The translations under genes and the position numbers were made by a program. From Doryteuthis pealeii (lineage: Eukaryota; Mollusca; Cephalopoda; Myopsida; Loliginidae): 64,000 bases of DNA. Of this stretch, positions 48,081-59,130 are shown one piece after another. Location: assembly GCA_023376005.1 (NCBI GenBank), contig CM042150.1:79734095-79798094 (forward strand), read 5' to 3'. The stretch's first letter is position 1. Each line of letters begins with the position of its first letter. The notes under the pieces were generated by a model that did no database searches, was not told the origin of the DNA, and worked only from the letters and a program-made list of their open reading frames with translations.

Positions 48081-49864
48081 TTTCTTCAAAAATGCACCTG
48101 TAAATCAAAATTAATTACAACTGTTGCCCACACTTAAAAAATTATAAAAACAAACTATCTGTCGACAAACAATTCCCATACAAAATCATATATTCAAAAA
48201 ATATTTGGCCTTAAATACCCACAGGTTTGTGATGCCGTTAAACAAAATCAAACCAAACTCAATCTAAAGCGAATCAGTTGTGACACAGTTAATGGACAGT
48301 TAAATTCGATACCTTGACAACGAATATGGAGTTCAAATGCAGTCAACAATAAAATGGGTAGCCAATTTAGGAGAAGGATAATGGAAAACTGATGCCGTCT
48401 GCCAACATGACATGGGCCAGCATAGCATGATGATACTTCTTATTCCCCATATAGAGCTTGCGGATATCCTAAAACTAGCATTGGAATATGAAACGGATGG
48501 TGTAAATGATTATACTTTTAGATATTCTGTTTGATTATTGGCCCTAGTGAACAGGGTGAATTTTCTCTGCAGTGCTAGGAAACAAACAAAGGTAGTTCTG
48601 ATAGAGACAAGGAAAAAGCAGCAAAAATAGATCCCTTTCGTTGAGTATGCCGTAGGAAAAAAACGGTGGATGCCCTATTCAGGGGTCTAGAGCCCTTTTA
48701 TGTCATTGGCACAATCACAATGTCGATTTATGCCATTGGCATATTGCACACACATTACATGGCACATAAGCATCTACCGATCACAATCAAATAGAAGCAA
48801 AGGGACAGCATTGTAAAGTAGGCAAAACTGTTCGATTTTTATTCGTATCACATACACAATCACCAGGCACCAACATCTCTCTTTTCCCTTTTCTTTAAGT
48901 GTCTTTGTTCCCGTTTTCTACACAAATAAATATGGCAACTGTCACTTGGACTTCTTTCACAGTGGGAATTAATGTTTTAAGTTATAAATCCCATATGTTA
49001 TATACCTCTTCGTAACTTGAGGCCTTAACTGTTTTTTTTTCTATTTCACCGACTGGCTATCATCTTTTGGGTTGGTTTCCCCGGTCTCTTCCGCTGGTTG
49101 AAACGGGCTTCTTTTGTGCTGGCACCGGTTGTGGTTTTGTCTTAGTTCATTACTTTGTTTTTAATGATGAACGCAAGACTTAGTTTATTTTTGTCATACG
49201 TCTTTATTAAACCCGAAAGCCCAAAATAGTTCGACCTCCGCAGTGAGATGTCTTACTTGGGAACACAGAACCATTGCGTCTGATTTCATCGATGAACAAC
49301 CAAATTCTGCCAACTGTAACTCAGTTCCCTTAACACGGTTTTTCTTTAGCCAATGAGAAACCAAGGACTTGGTCAGTGAAAGATGAACTGCTGTCAATCA
49401 CTTCTATAACGGTCATCTTATCATGAAATGCCAACTTTTCATTTACGAATACCGTTATTTAAATTTTACTACACTACAGTACATAATTCGTAGACTACCC
49501 ACTAATTATATAACACCATAATGTTAAATATACGACAGTGATGATAATGATGATTTACTTAATTCTGTCGTTGGTGTAGTTTGAATCATCCTTTTCAGAC
49601 TTTATTCATTAGAAATAATTATGCCCTTTCCTTTGCGAGTGTTCGTGCTCTCAGTCGCTTGTCAGATGTTGGGGATCCCAATACTGCATTTTGAAGATCC
49701 GCACTTAGCTTATCAAGTAGGCTTAGGCAGTGACAACCCCTTCGTGGCCGGTAGGGGCGTGACCCTATTACAGTACATACCAGTGATTTTTGCGCAGGAG
49801 CAACTTTGGCATTCGGAGTGCATCAACAAATATAGACCACCGTAGATGCGCCACTCTTGGGGGA
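48081..49864. other. Unique-looking stretch; one odd open frame
   Basis: No transposon ends or SINE heads were seen. A GC-shifted open frame of 74 codons at 49,621-49,845 (plus; ATG, peptide MPFPLRVFVLSVACQMLG...) and a minus-strand frame at 49,194-49,397 (67 codons) have non-repetitive composition but no recognisable family and no clear splice sites. The piece at 48,330-48,440 has a relative at 50,800-50,900, so part of this is dispersed repeat. Confidence 0.3.
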
Positions 49865-50632
49865 ATATCTCCTGGAAAATACGGATTCTGTCACGATATT
49901 TTTTAACACACTTTTTTCACTATTAATATTTTATAAAATTTCTCAAAAAATTCATAATTTATTCGAAAGAGTACCCCATGGTAATTTCTCCCCCATATTA
50001 CAATTATTTTACCTTTGCAGGTGGATAGTGTAGTTCATCTTGTATAGGGCCTAGTTAGAGTTTAGGCTGTTTGGAGATATTTGTCAATGCTAAATATATT
50101 GTCAATGGTTTGGTTTATTTTTTGAAAGGCTTATCAACCTTTATTTTTTTAATGTCAAACCATCCTTGTAGAAGAACAATAGTGGTACTATTTAACCCAT
50201 AGCTGGGGAGATTAGGAGGTTCATACTTTTCCTAAGGGTATTAACCCGAAAGTGAACATAACAGCGCGACTGGAATTCGAACTAGCATTCCACGAACAGT
50301 CCAGCACGTTAGCCACTACGTCATGGGGATTCCCCATAGATTATAAGGATTCAAATAAAAATACTTACAAATAGGTGTATGTGAAAATGATAAGAAATAC
50401 AGAAGAGAACATATACACGTTGGACACTTTTGATAGGCCCACAATTTGAGGGAGGAAACATACTCCACCTGCAAAGGTAAAATAATAGTAATATGGGAGA
50501 GAAATTACCAAGGGGTACTCTTTCGAATAAATTATGATTTTTTTGAGAAATTTTATAAAATATTAATACTGAAAAAAGTTATGAAGTATGTTCAAAAATA
50601 TCGAGACAGAAACCGTATTTACCAGGAGATAA
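49865..50632. repeat. Inverted repeat, arms about 165 bp, around a SINE
   Basis: Arms 49,865-50,025 and 50,464-50,632 are reverse complements at about 90% or better (shared TATTTTATAAAATTTCTCAA, TTTACCTTTGCAGGTGGA). The 438-bp spacer holds a reversed SINE-D copy. There is no transposase and no obvious target-site duplication outside the arms. It may be a fold-back transposon or two head-to-head copies of one repeat. Confidence 0.8.
50150..50338 (-). mobile_element. SINE-D
   Basis: Reversed, it reads ATGACGTAGTGGCTAACGTG (A box), then a B box in GCTAGTTCGAATTCCAGTCG, then a body with CCTTAGGAAAAGTATGAACC. A related copy lies at 55,745-55,927. Confidence 0.65.
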
Positions 50633-51131
50633 ATGAACAATGAATGAAATTATTATTTTCTTCAAACTAGTTCCATTTGCATTTAGTACATTTATTCTAT
50701 TGGAAAAAGCAACTTTGAAACAATTTTAAATTTCTTTTTCTCAAGTTCTCAAATCTTAGCCTAGAGTTGAATTTTCTGTTTAGGTCTAGTACAGAGGTGC
50801 TACAACTATCTAGGAGAAGGGTAACAGAAAACTGACACCCTCTGCCAGCATGACAGGAGCCAGGATAGAAAGATAATGCATATTGCTCCCAATATAGTAT
50901 AGACCTTGGTATAGTCTAATGTGTATAGAAGGTGCTACACATTCAGAATATTGTGTTTTACAAAAACAGCATGATTGTTCAACGAGTCTCGAGACTAGTT
51001 TCATAATTAGTTTCTTTTCTAATAGGCATTGACTCATCTAGACGCCTTGTTTGGAGATATATGTCAATGCTAAATAGATTGTCAATGGTTTGGTTTATTT
51101 TTTGAATGGTTTATCAACCTTTATTTCAGTT

Positions 51132-51356
51132 GGAGGTGCGTGGTGTAATGTTTAGAGTCGTAGGACATGGACTCGTTGACCCGAGTTTAAATCCTGGACA
51201 AGGCTGTTTGTATTTCACAAAGCACTAATACCATTGGGAAAGGTGTGCATGACAACTGCTTTCCCTCCAGTTATGGGTAAATAGTAGGGCAGACTGGAAT
51301 CATTAAACTTTAATAGATAAAACCAATCTAGGAAAGGAAAACTCCGAATTTATGTA
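51132..51356 (+). mobile_element. SINE-A, 3'-truncated, tandem with next
   Basis: GGAGGTGCGTGGTGTAATG head, intact B box and body up to AAAACTCCGAATTTA. There it joins directly to a second SINE-A head. Upstream 51,050-51,124 repeats 50,070-50,143 (TTTGGAGATAT, GTCAATGGTTTGGTTTATTT). Confidence 0.8.
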
Positions 51357-51636
51357 ATGGTTATCGCCGTAGGAAATTGGCATGGTGAGACGAGTTCAAA
51401 TTTGTACGAAGCTGTTTGCATTTTACATCGCTATAATAAACTTGGGAAAGGTATAAAATCCAGCTATTCTATTTCCAGATATGGGTAAATAGTCGGGCAG
51501 CCTGGGCTCTTTAACTTTGGTTAAGCAACCAGTCTAGAAGAAAGAAAACTTTTAATTCGCGGCTGTTAAACTCCACTTAATAAACTGACCTTGCGCCATA
51601 TCCTACTCATGCGGAGGGGTTGGTAAATATATATAA
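51354..51636 (+). mobile_element. SINE-A, second of tandem pair
   Basis: From TGTAATGGTTATCGCC to GGAGGGGTTGGTAAATATA. It lacks the first bases of the head, so it either inserted into, or recombined with, the preceding copy. Confidence 0.8.
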
Positions 51637-52184
51637 CAAATAGATAAAACTATTAGGCAAATTAAGTAGTGTTTCAAATATGTCCTCTTTCTTATTTAAT
51701 CAAAGAAAACCGACAGATTAATTTTCTTAATTTGACTACTTTCCAACGCGCGCTGACAAATGATAAATATTCTTTACCAATTAAATGGGACAGCGAAGAG
51801 TCAATATGAAATTAAAATGATGCAGTCAGCCACGACATACTCATAAGATAATGAATTTTGGGGATATTTTCATATTTCATAGAATTCATCGCTACTTTAT
51901 GATTTGAAGATATTGGAAAACATGAAAGAAAATACGATTGCAAAGCTTGAACTATAGATCAAAAGAGAAAACTCTCAGAGGTACCTTCGACTAGTGAAAA
52001 ACTCACTAGAATGAATGGAGAACAAGATTTATTCAGTCTTCATTCTACCTTTAAATAATTGACTTCAGACTCGAATTATTTTTGAAACTCAGCGCAATAT
52101 ATCCTGGGCATTTCAGTCTCGGATGCCAATGATATACGCGGTGAGTTCAAAACCATTCAAAACCATTCGAGGCTGAAGTAGAAT

Positions 52185-52620
52185 TTTTTAAGGTAGAATT
52201 ACCTTCGCTACCTTAGACGTATACTGGGCATTACCTGGAGGGACAGGATCACTAACACAGCAGTTCTAGAGAGAGCTCAACTTCCCAGCTTGTGTTCTCT
52301 ACTGAGACAGCGTCGTCTCCGATGGCTGGGTCATGTCCGCCGGATGGATGATAGACGAATCTCAAAGGACATCCTCTATGCAGAGCTTTCGTCTAGTAAG
52401 AGACATATTGGTCGTCCCCAGCCACGTTTCAAGGATGTCTGCAAGAATGATCTCAGGTGCTTTGGCATTGACCATTCCAGATGGTAAAATCTGGCTCAGG
52501 ACCACCCTCGGTAGCAGCAAGCCTTCACATGTGACATATGTGGCGTGCATGTTTTTTCGAACATCGCACTTTACAGATACAGGAGCCGCGTGACTTCAGG
52601 TGCAGAAAAAACTACATATA
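52185..52620 (+). pseudogene. Non-LTR retrotransposon ORF, C-terminal remnant
   Basis: An open stretch (about 52,203-52,487) reads LRRILGITWRDRITNTAVL, RLRWLGHVRRMDD, then GRPQPRFKDVCKNDLRCFGI and ends HSRW before a stop. After a frameshift a C2-type finger remnant follows, CDICGVHVFSNIALYRYR. This order (post-RT domain with GHVxRM, then terminal Cys-rich finger) is that of metazoan LINE reverse-transcriptase ORFs. The reverse transcriptase and endonuclease core is absent upstream, so the copy is 5'-truncated and dead. Such LINEs are the class of partner that mobilises SINEs; whether this family did so here is not shown. Confidence 0.8.
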
Positions 52621-53137
52621 AGTCTTCGAGACTGAAATGCCAATGAATATATAATATATATATATATATATATATAATATATATATATATAGAATATATA
52701 AGTAAATAAATTATTCTAGTTGACCGTTTTTTTATTTGAATTCAAGATAGTTACAATGTAGCAATATTCACCGGAAGTTGACCAGACAAGATTAGATGTA
52801 TATACATATATAAAATTCAAACCCCTTTTCAACAGATTTTCAAAGGTAAGAGATCAATTTTATCTTCTCTAATAACTTTTATTAGATATTATGTTAATTT
52901 GATGCTTCAAAGGAGTCTAATAAAAATGAGAAAACTTTCTATCAATGGACCCCACTCTCAAAAAGTTTTTAATACTTTTGAAGAAGGTTCCCTTGGAAAG
53001 GATTTTTAAATTTATCCCGCACATTTTCATTCATTTTATTTCATCTTCATTCATTTTGCCATTGATTTTTACTATTATAATATATATAATATAATAATAA
53101 TCTTATATATATATTATATAATATATATAAATAAAAG

Positions 53138-53185
53138 TAATCACAGACACGTGTTTCGAGGTATCACCTCTCATCAGTGTGATTA
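53138..53185 (-). ncRNA. Hammerhead ribozyme, type I, minimal stem III
   Basis: On the minus strand, in order: stem I 5' strand TAATCACA (53,185-53,178); core CTGATGA (53,177-53,171); stem II GAGGT-GAT-ACCTC (53,170-53,158), five perfect pairs; core GAAA (53,157-53,154); stem III ACACGTGT (53,154-53,147), fully self-complementary; cleavage triplet GTC with the scissile bond after 53,146; stem I 3' strand TGTGATTA (53,145-53,138), eight perfect pairs. Every conserved core residue of the hammerhead is present. Small hammerheads with such a short stem III are known from Penelope-like retroelements and act as dimers. No Penelope-type coding sequence is visible nearby. An AT microsatellite lies just 3' of the cleaved end. 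Confidence 0.85.
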
Positions 53186-53189
53186 TACG

Positions 53190-53588
53190 TTAACAGCTAC
53201 CTCGGCCGTTTCGAGACCCGAATGAACTTTCGTTCACCAAAACCTACCCGTACGGTCACAAGCAGGTCAAATATAGGAGACTATTTAATCGCTACTTAAG
53301 CGGAAATGAAATTCACTAGAGGACTCAAACTTTGTTTATGTAAACAGAGCGAGGTTTAGCTATACGCAATATATATATAAATATATTTATATATATTATT
53401 ATTAATATATAATATGTGTGTGTGTGTGTGTGTGTGGAAATGTGTGTGAAGTTGTGTTTGGGGGGAATAAAAAGAATTGCTTAACAAAGAATTTTACTTC
53501 ATGTATTCATCCATATTCATTTCCTGAGACAATGCACAATGAGCTCTGAGGACGGATGACCTGTATCACTAGAGTAAAATACCTACAA

Positions 53589-53625
<37 letters not shown>

Positions 53626-54560
53626 TTATATATATATGTATATGTTGTGTGTGTGTGTGTGTTGTGTGTGTGTGTAAAGTGCCCGGAAATAAATTATGCC
53701 TGAGCTTGTTATGTAAATAATTCACTCAGCATACATCCTATTCAAAATTTAATTTTACGATATTTACTATAAAAAAAAAACAATGTTTCGCTTTTGATTT
53801 CTTATTGTCGTCTCTGTGATTTGAATATCATATTGTTCAAATGATTACCCTCACGAGCTATAGACTACTCAAACTTCACGCTATAGTTCTGCAGAGCTAA
53901 TATACTCCTTGCCTCAAGCATTACTACGATTTCCTGACGAATGTTGGCGACATTGTAGGAATTTTAGCATATATCTATAAAGTTTCAATGTGCCCTTCAA
54001 GTGAGTGTTGATATCTCTGATAATCATTTGTCACATATCAATCACTTGCGTAGTCTTTGTAGAAATTCATCTTAAAACTTGTTTCTATTTTGCGTGTTGT
54101 GCTTATCAAATAACTATCAGGTTCAGCATGGTTCTTCTAAAATTTACATAACTGGGAAGTATTATCAGCAGAGACAACGGGCCAAGGCTGGTCAATGCTT
54201 GCGGGGCTTTTGCAAGTCTTCATCTGATCGAGAAGTCTAAACAATACTGTCTTGGAAGTAATATTAGACTCTATAACAGCAATCTGTTCTGAAGAATGAT
54301 CACGGATGCTGAAGAGTGATAAAAACGAGACACGTGTGCTGGAGGAAGTTCAGCAGAATCATCTAGCCTAAGAAACTGTCAAATAGGTTTAAGTAGCGCG
54401 ACACGTACCACAATACTAGTTGTAATTTTGTTGAACACTTGCAATAAAACTCCAGTGAAATAAGTGATCTTAATGATAATATCTTACGTTTTCTAATGAA
54501 TGTGTTTATCATTATTATTTATCATAAAATTTCGACCAGGTTGCTTTTGATTGAAAGATG
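53190..54560. other. Stretch without recognisable gene
   Basis: GT and AT tracts occur at 53,370-53,440 and 53,590-53,675, and the rest is unique AT-rich text. The part next to the ribozyme (53,190-53,350, with ACCTCGGCCGTTTCGAGACC) may be the remnant of its host retroelement, but I recognise no domain. Confidence 0.4.
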
Positions 54561-54580
54561 AAACTATATAGGTAGAAAAA

Positions 54581-54869
54581 GGAGGCGCGTGGTCTAATGG
54601 TTAGAGTCGTAGGAAAATGGACTCATCAACGCGAGTTCAATTCCTAGACGAAGCTGTTGGAATTTCAAATGGCGCTAATACCCTTGGGAAAGGTATGAAT
54701 CCAATTCTCCCTCCAGCTATGGATGAATAGCAGGGCAGACTGGACTCTTTAACCATGGCTAGGTAACCAGTGTAGGAGAAGGAAAACTCTGAATTCAAAC
54801 CTGTTAAACTCCGCTTAAGAAATTGACCTTGTGTCGCATCCTGCTCGTGCGGAGTGGTTGGTAAATATA
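54581..54869 (+). mobile_element. SINE-A, young, with perfect 16-bp target-site duplication
   Basis: Complete from GGAGGCGCGTGGTCTAATGG to TTGGTAAATATA. TATATAGGTAGAAAAA flanks it identically at 54,565-54,580 and 54,870-54,885. The perfect duplication and near-consensus body indicate a recent insertion. Confidence 0.93.
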
Positions 54870-54897
54870 TATATAGGTAGAAAAAAGCTTTGTAGGC

Positions 54898-54915
54898 TTC
54901 CTCTCTCTGTCTCTG

Positions 54916-54958
<43 letters not shown>

Positions 54959-54959
54959 T
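54898..54959. repeat. (CTCTGT)n / (CT)n microsatellite
   Basis: CTCTGT repeats pass into a CT tract. Confidence 0.93.
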
Positions 54960-54979
54960 ATTCAACAAAATAAATCAGC

Positions 54980-55245
54980 CAGTTCCGCTTAGCGAAACGG
55001 TACCGTCGTAGGAAGTGGAATTGTCGACCCTAGTTCAAATACTGTATGAAGCTGTGCGCTACTGCCTTTGCAAAAGGCAAGTATCAATCTCACTCAGCTA
55101 AGAGTAAACCATAGGACAAAGCGGGCATTTTAGTATTGGTAAGACAACCAATTTCGGAGAAGGAAAACTGGACTCAATCCAGCTATACCCCGCTCAATAA
55201 ATTGTCTTTGAGTCCCATCTTACAAGTTGCAGAGGGTGTGATTAA
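54980..55245 (+). mobile_element. SINE-A, old
   Basis: ACGGTACCGTCGTAGGAAGT, CTAGTTCAAATACTG, GAGAAGGAAAACTGG and CTCAATAAATTGTC in family order, with a diverged head. Confidence 0.65.
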
Positions 55246-55350
55246 TTACCTAAATCTGCCGGATACAACACACCTATAATGAAAGCTAACGATTTTTTTG
55301 GTCAGAATGTATTAAAAACAAAGAAAGGAACTGAATAATGAGTTGATTAA

Positions 55351-55678
55351 TCTATATATATAAAAGGAAGTTTGGTATGTACGTGTCGACGTATAACTCC
55401 GAAACGGGAGGTCACTCAGATTCGAAATCTTGCATGCACCTTAATATCCGTCTAACTAAGAAACCAGATTTAATCATTGATTTTTACTGATTAAGGGATA
55501 TAATTAATTAATTAAACCAAAATCAACAGATTTGCGGAACTATCCGTAAATCAGCTAATGATGATAAAATATTGTTCGCTGCCTGATTTCTATTATAGCT
55601 ATACCAGCAGTTTAGTGTAATTTTAGTGAACATCCAATATTTATATATAGTCCGGTCATGGAACGGGTACTTTTCTAG
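55351..55678 (+). mobile_element. Non-autonomous Helitron-like element (328 bp)
   Basis: It starts TCTATATATATAAAAGG after A (55,350). It ends with a short hairpin region (TCCGG...AACGGGTAC) then TTTTCTAG before T (55,679). The inside differs from the elements at 39.5 and 40.5 kb, so it is a second family with the same end rules. An internal TTAATTAATTAA-type palindrome lies near 55,505. Confidence 0.72.
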
Positions 55679-55744
55679 TAATTATATATTCCCAATATAT
55701 TTTTTTTTATTTGGGTTGATTTATTTGTTTTGTTTCAACCTTTG

Positions 55745-55927
55745 TGGATACTTTAATGCCAAAGCTATCCTTATAGAAGAAAGGTAGTGTCACTATTTAA
55801 CACATATCTGGGTGCATGTGGGGTTTCATACTTTTCCTGAAAGAGAACGTATTAGTGCGACTGTATTTCAACATCATTTGCTACGGTGTCACAATCTAGC
55901 ATGTTAGCCACTACACCACAAGGGATA
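55745..55927 (-). mobile_element. SINE-D (second copy)
   Basis: Reversed TGTGGTGTAGTGGCTAACAT head and a body shared with 50,150-50,338 (ATCCTTATAGAAGAA, ACTATTTAACACATA, CATACTTTTCCTGA). Confidence 0.6.
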
Positions 55928-56380
55928 CTCCTCCAAAGTGTTTTCTCGGAGAGTTAAAGAATATTGCATGCGAATGTGTTGTGATAAAAGAGACAAACTA
56001 GTAATACAATAAGTATATGTTTTGCTAATATCTTCTGAAAATTTCAGACACTAAGATGATCGTAGAAAATAAAAACAAAGAATCATGTATAATTTAATGT
56101 TTACCACATTACTTCATAAATATCTTCCTTGATTCCTGATTTCTTAGATGATTTATTGGTTTTAACGTTATGTCAATCCATCCTGAGTTAATTTATGTCT
56201 ACAGTTAGGGAATGATGTTCATTATACGTTGATATTTAAATTTTTGTGTAGTTGATCTCTGGGACTGAAGCCTCGTTACTGGATGCAGTTTAGTAAAATA
56301 CCCAGGGCACAATCACTCTTTATAAAATAACTCTCACTAATTGAGACACGGTTACGATTTACCCAAGATCACCGAGATAT

Positions 56381-56449
56381 TATTATGAACATAGATTTTG
56401 GACTCTCTCTCCTTTATTATGAACATAGATTTTTGGACTCTCTCTCCTT
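56381..56449. repeat. 34-bp tandem duplication at the block boundary
   Basis: TATTATGAACATAGATTTT...GGACTCTCTCTCCTT occurs at 56,381-56,414 and again at 56,415-56,449 (one extra T and a final C). It abuts the first base of homology with copy 1. Confidence 0.9.
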
Positions 56450-57772
56450 CTTTGTCAGGTCTTGTTTTTCATTCTGCAAGGTGTTTAGCCACCCTCACCA
56501 GACAAAATCAGTGGGGTACCGGTTTGGTCGCCGATGATCAGACTATGAATATATACACACATAAATACATATTTGCCAATGGCAAATGAATTGAAATTAA
56601 ACGTCACATGCTCAGAAATAAACAGAATAGGATACTATGGTTAATATTTTCAAGTGAGCTGATTGACAGATATTAACCTTACATGGGGTAAGGAAGATAT
56701 ATTAACATAAGACGGATTCGAAAGCCTTATTTCCCAATCAGGAAGATGTCCAACGAAATAAAAGCGGGCTACCCACACCCAGCCAAAATACAATACCTTA
56801 TTACATTAACAAAAATAAAATAAATTATAAACTATGAACAGGTGTCTCACAGGGTAGGCAAATCTAAAACCATACAAATTACTGTATGATAAAATTTGAG
56901 CTATATTTGGACTATGTAATAAAAACGTCATTAGATCTGATAAAAGAAAAGAGCTTGACGGAAAAAAGGCACGAAACAGGCAAAATCTCCCAGAAACTAT
57001 TACATATGCTGACCATGCAGATGTCCTTGTATTACTTGCAAATACACCTCCGCAATTAGATCACTGTTGCATACCCTAAAGAAGCCAGCAAATGGCATTG
57101 GCCTATATGTGAATTAAGATAAAATAGAGTTCATGTGTTTTAAATAAAATGCAAGCCATCTCCACACTGCACGACAAGTCTGAATTTAGTAGGACTAGTT
57201 CACATACCTAGGTAGTAATATCTCATCTACAGAAAGTAATGTCTTTATCTGCATAGGAAAGGCATGGGATATTATAGATTGTCGAGTATATGAACATCTG
57301 ATCTTTCTGATATGATAAAGCGATAATTATTTCAAGCTATGGTCGTTTCAGTGCTAGTATATGACTGCACCTCTTGGACTTTAATTAAACGTTAGTAAAA
57401 TAGCCAGATGGTAACTACACAAAAATGCTGCGTGCTATCCTGAACATCTGGAAGCAGCATCCCACAAAAAGCAGCTGTGCGACCACTAACCTTCTATCAC
57501 ACAAACCATCCATATAAGACGAACAAGAGACACGGGATACTGCTGGAGAAGTAAGAACGAACACGTAAGTAACTTTCTCCCGTGGACACATACACGTGGA
57601 CCCAGTAGAGTTGACCGATCAACAATGACTTGTATTGATCTACTCAACTCGCTCTGACAGCTTAGATTCCCTTCTCTCGCCACCCACCCCTATCTGTTAT
57701 CACCCTGACACGTCTTCCGCTCTGCATCGGGAACACACAGAGAGCTGAATGATGTAGGTTTTTGGCTGATTG

Positions 57773-58028
57773 GGTATTTGCCTCTTACCCCACTTGTATG
57801 GGCTGGGCACAAGGCCTCGTTTTAACGTGGGCCCACCCACAAGCCGAAGCTCATGGGTGGGAAAGAACAAAAATTGCGTCGTTGCCTGGGGGGATAGCCC
57901 CCTGGGATCGACGCTATTATTAAACTCTCGATAAGTCCAGCGGCGGAAGCTCACTGGACCCCCGGCGCCAACCGGAAAACAGAATGTGCAATGAGTTTAT
58001 AATAATAATTAAAAAAAAGATTCTGTTT
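57773..58028 (+). mobile_element. 256-bp retro-insertion, GC-rich and structured, private to copy 2
   Basis: TAGGTTTTTGGCTGATTG flanks it exactly at 57,755-57,772 and 58,029-58,046, and copy 1 has the empty site at about 1,436-1,453. The 3' side is A-rich (ATAATAATTAAAAAAAAG). It contains three good stem-loops: CCCACCCA 57,832-57,839 with TGGGTGGG 57,854-57,861; GGGGG 57,889-57,893 with CCCCC 57,898-57,902; TCCAG 57,936-57,940 with CTGGA 57,954-57,958. There are no tRNA boxes. It could be a 5'-truncated LINE 3' end or a non-tRNA SINE. The 84-codon minus frame across it reads into flanking DNA and is not credible. Confidence 0.85.
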
Positions 58029-58561
58029 TAGGTTTTTGGCTGATTGACCGACACTGGTGTGTCCATGTGTAGGTGTAAATAGAAAAATGTCACTTATGAA
58101 TTCGTCCTTACTTCTTCAACAATGTTCAGCGAGTCTTATACGTCTTATTTGGATGGTTTGTGTGATAGGATGTAAGTAGACGTACTGCTACTTTTTGTAG
58201 TGTCCTGCTTCCAAGATTTGTTCAAGACAGCACGCAGCATCCTAATAAGTTTCCCATCTAACTTTTTCTCTTAGCTTTTTGTTAAAGTCAATGTGTGCAA
58301 CCGTATATTAGCACTGACACGGAAACAGCTTGGAAAAATATATTCATAGCTTAGATAGATCAGATTTCCCTATGTTCGATAAACTGTCTATAGTAGCACA
58401 TGCCTCTTCTATGCATATATTGACATTGCTTTCAGTAGATAGGATATTACTACCTAGGTATGTGAACTGGTATAATTTCAGAGGCTTTACCAGTGTCGAG
58501 ATGTCATCATTTTTTTTCAATGATATTATATAAATATATCATATTTATATTTACTAGCAAA

Positions 58562-58945
58562 ATAAAAAATCACACTCCGGGCGATGTAAAAATAGATTTT
58601 TTGAAAGATATTGCCCGAGGAGATGGGAGCTGAAAATTCAATGTCATAGAGTGTGTACCATAAGTATGTAAAATCGTCACATTTATTAAAAGAGTAAAAA
58701 ACAAAAAGAACGAAAGAAAGACAATTTGAAATGGAAACAGTTCCGATAACTTTAAATATTATATTAGAATAAAACAATCTATATATAAATATATAACGCC
58801 GGGCATCTATTTATTGAAACAATGAGGATTGTATAACTTTGCATGCTCACATTTTGAGTATATTTATTCTATGTTATGACGTTGGATTATGTGTTGTGTA
58901 ATGTGATGTAAGCAGTGACTTAATTTTTGTTACAGACAAAAACCA
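58562..58945 (-). repeat. Repeat D (copy 2)
   Basis: Ortholog of 2,262-2,660 within the duplicated block. Confidence 0.7.
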
Positions 58946-59130
58946 GAAGCGAATCTCCATTATTAATAGATATTATCAACAATATTAAATATTATAAGGC
59001 TTTTGTGAATTTACTAATATGTTTTCACCAATTATATTATCAAAAACATAACAAAATTATTTTGCCTATAGAGTGAGATAGTATCAAGGCATTAATACTA
59101 TTTGATTTGTAAAAGTACTTCAGCCAAGTG

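Noticed and set aside
49194..49397. 67-codon minus-strand frame as a gene
   Set aside because: Normal composition but no homology I can name, no splice signals, and frames of this length arise by chance in non-repetitive sequence.
57700..57954. 84-codon minus-strand frame across the copy-2 insertion
   Set aside because: It spans the insertion boundary and target-site duplication, so it cannot be an ancestral gene; the insert is better explained as a retrotransposed non-coding sequence.
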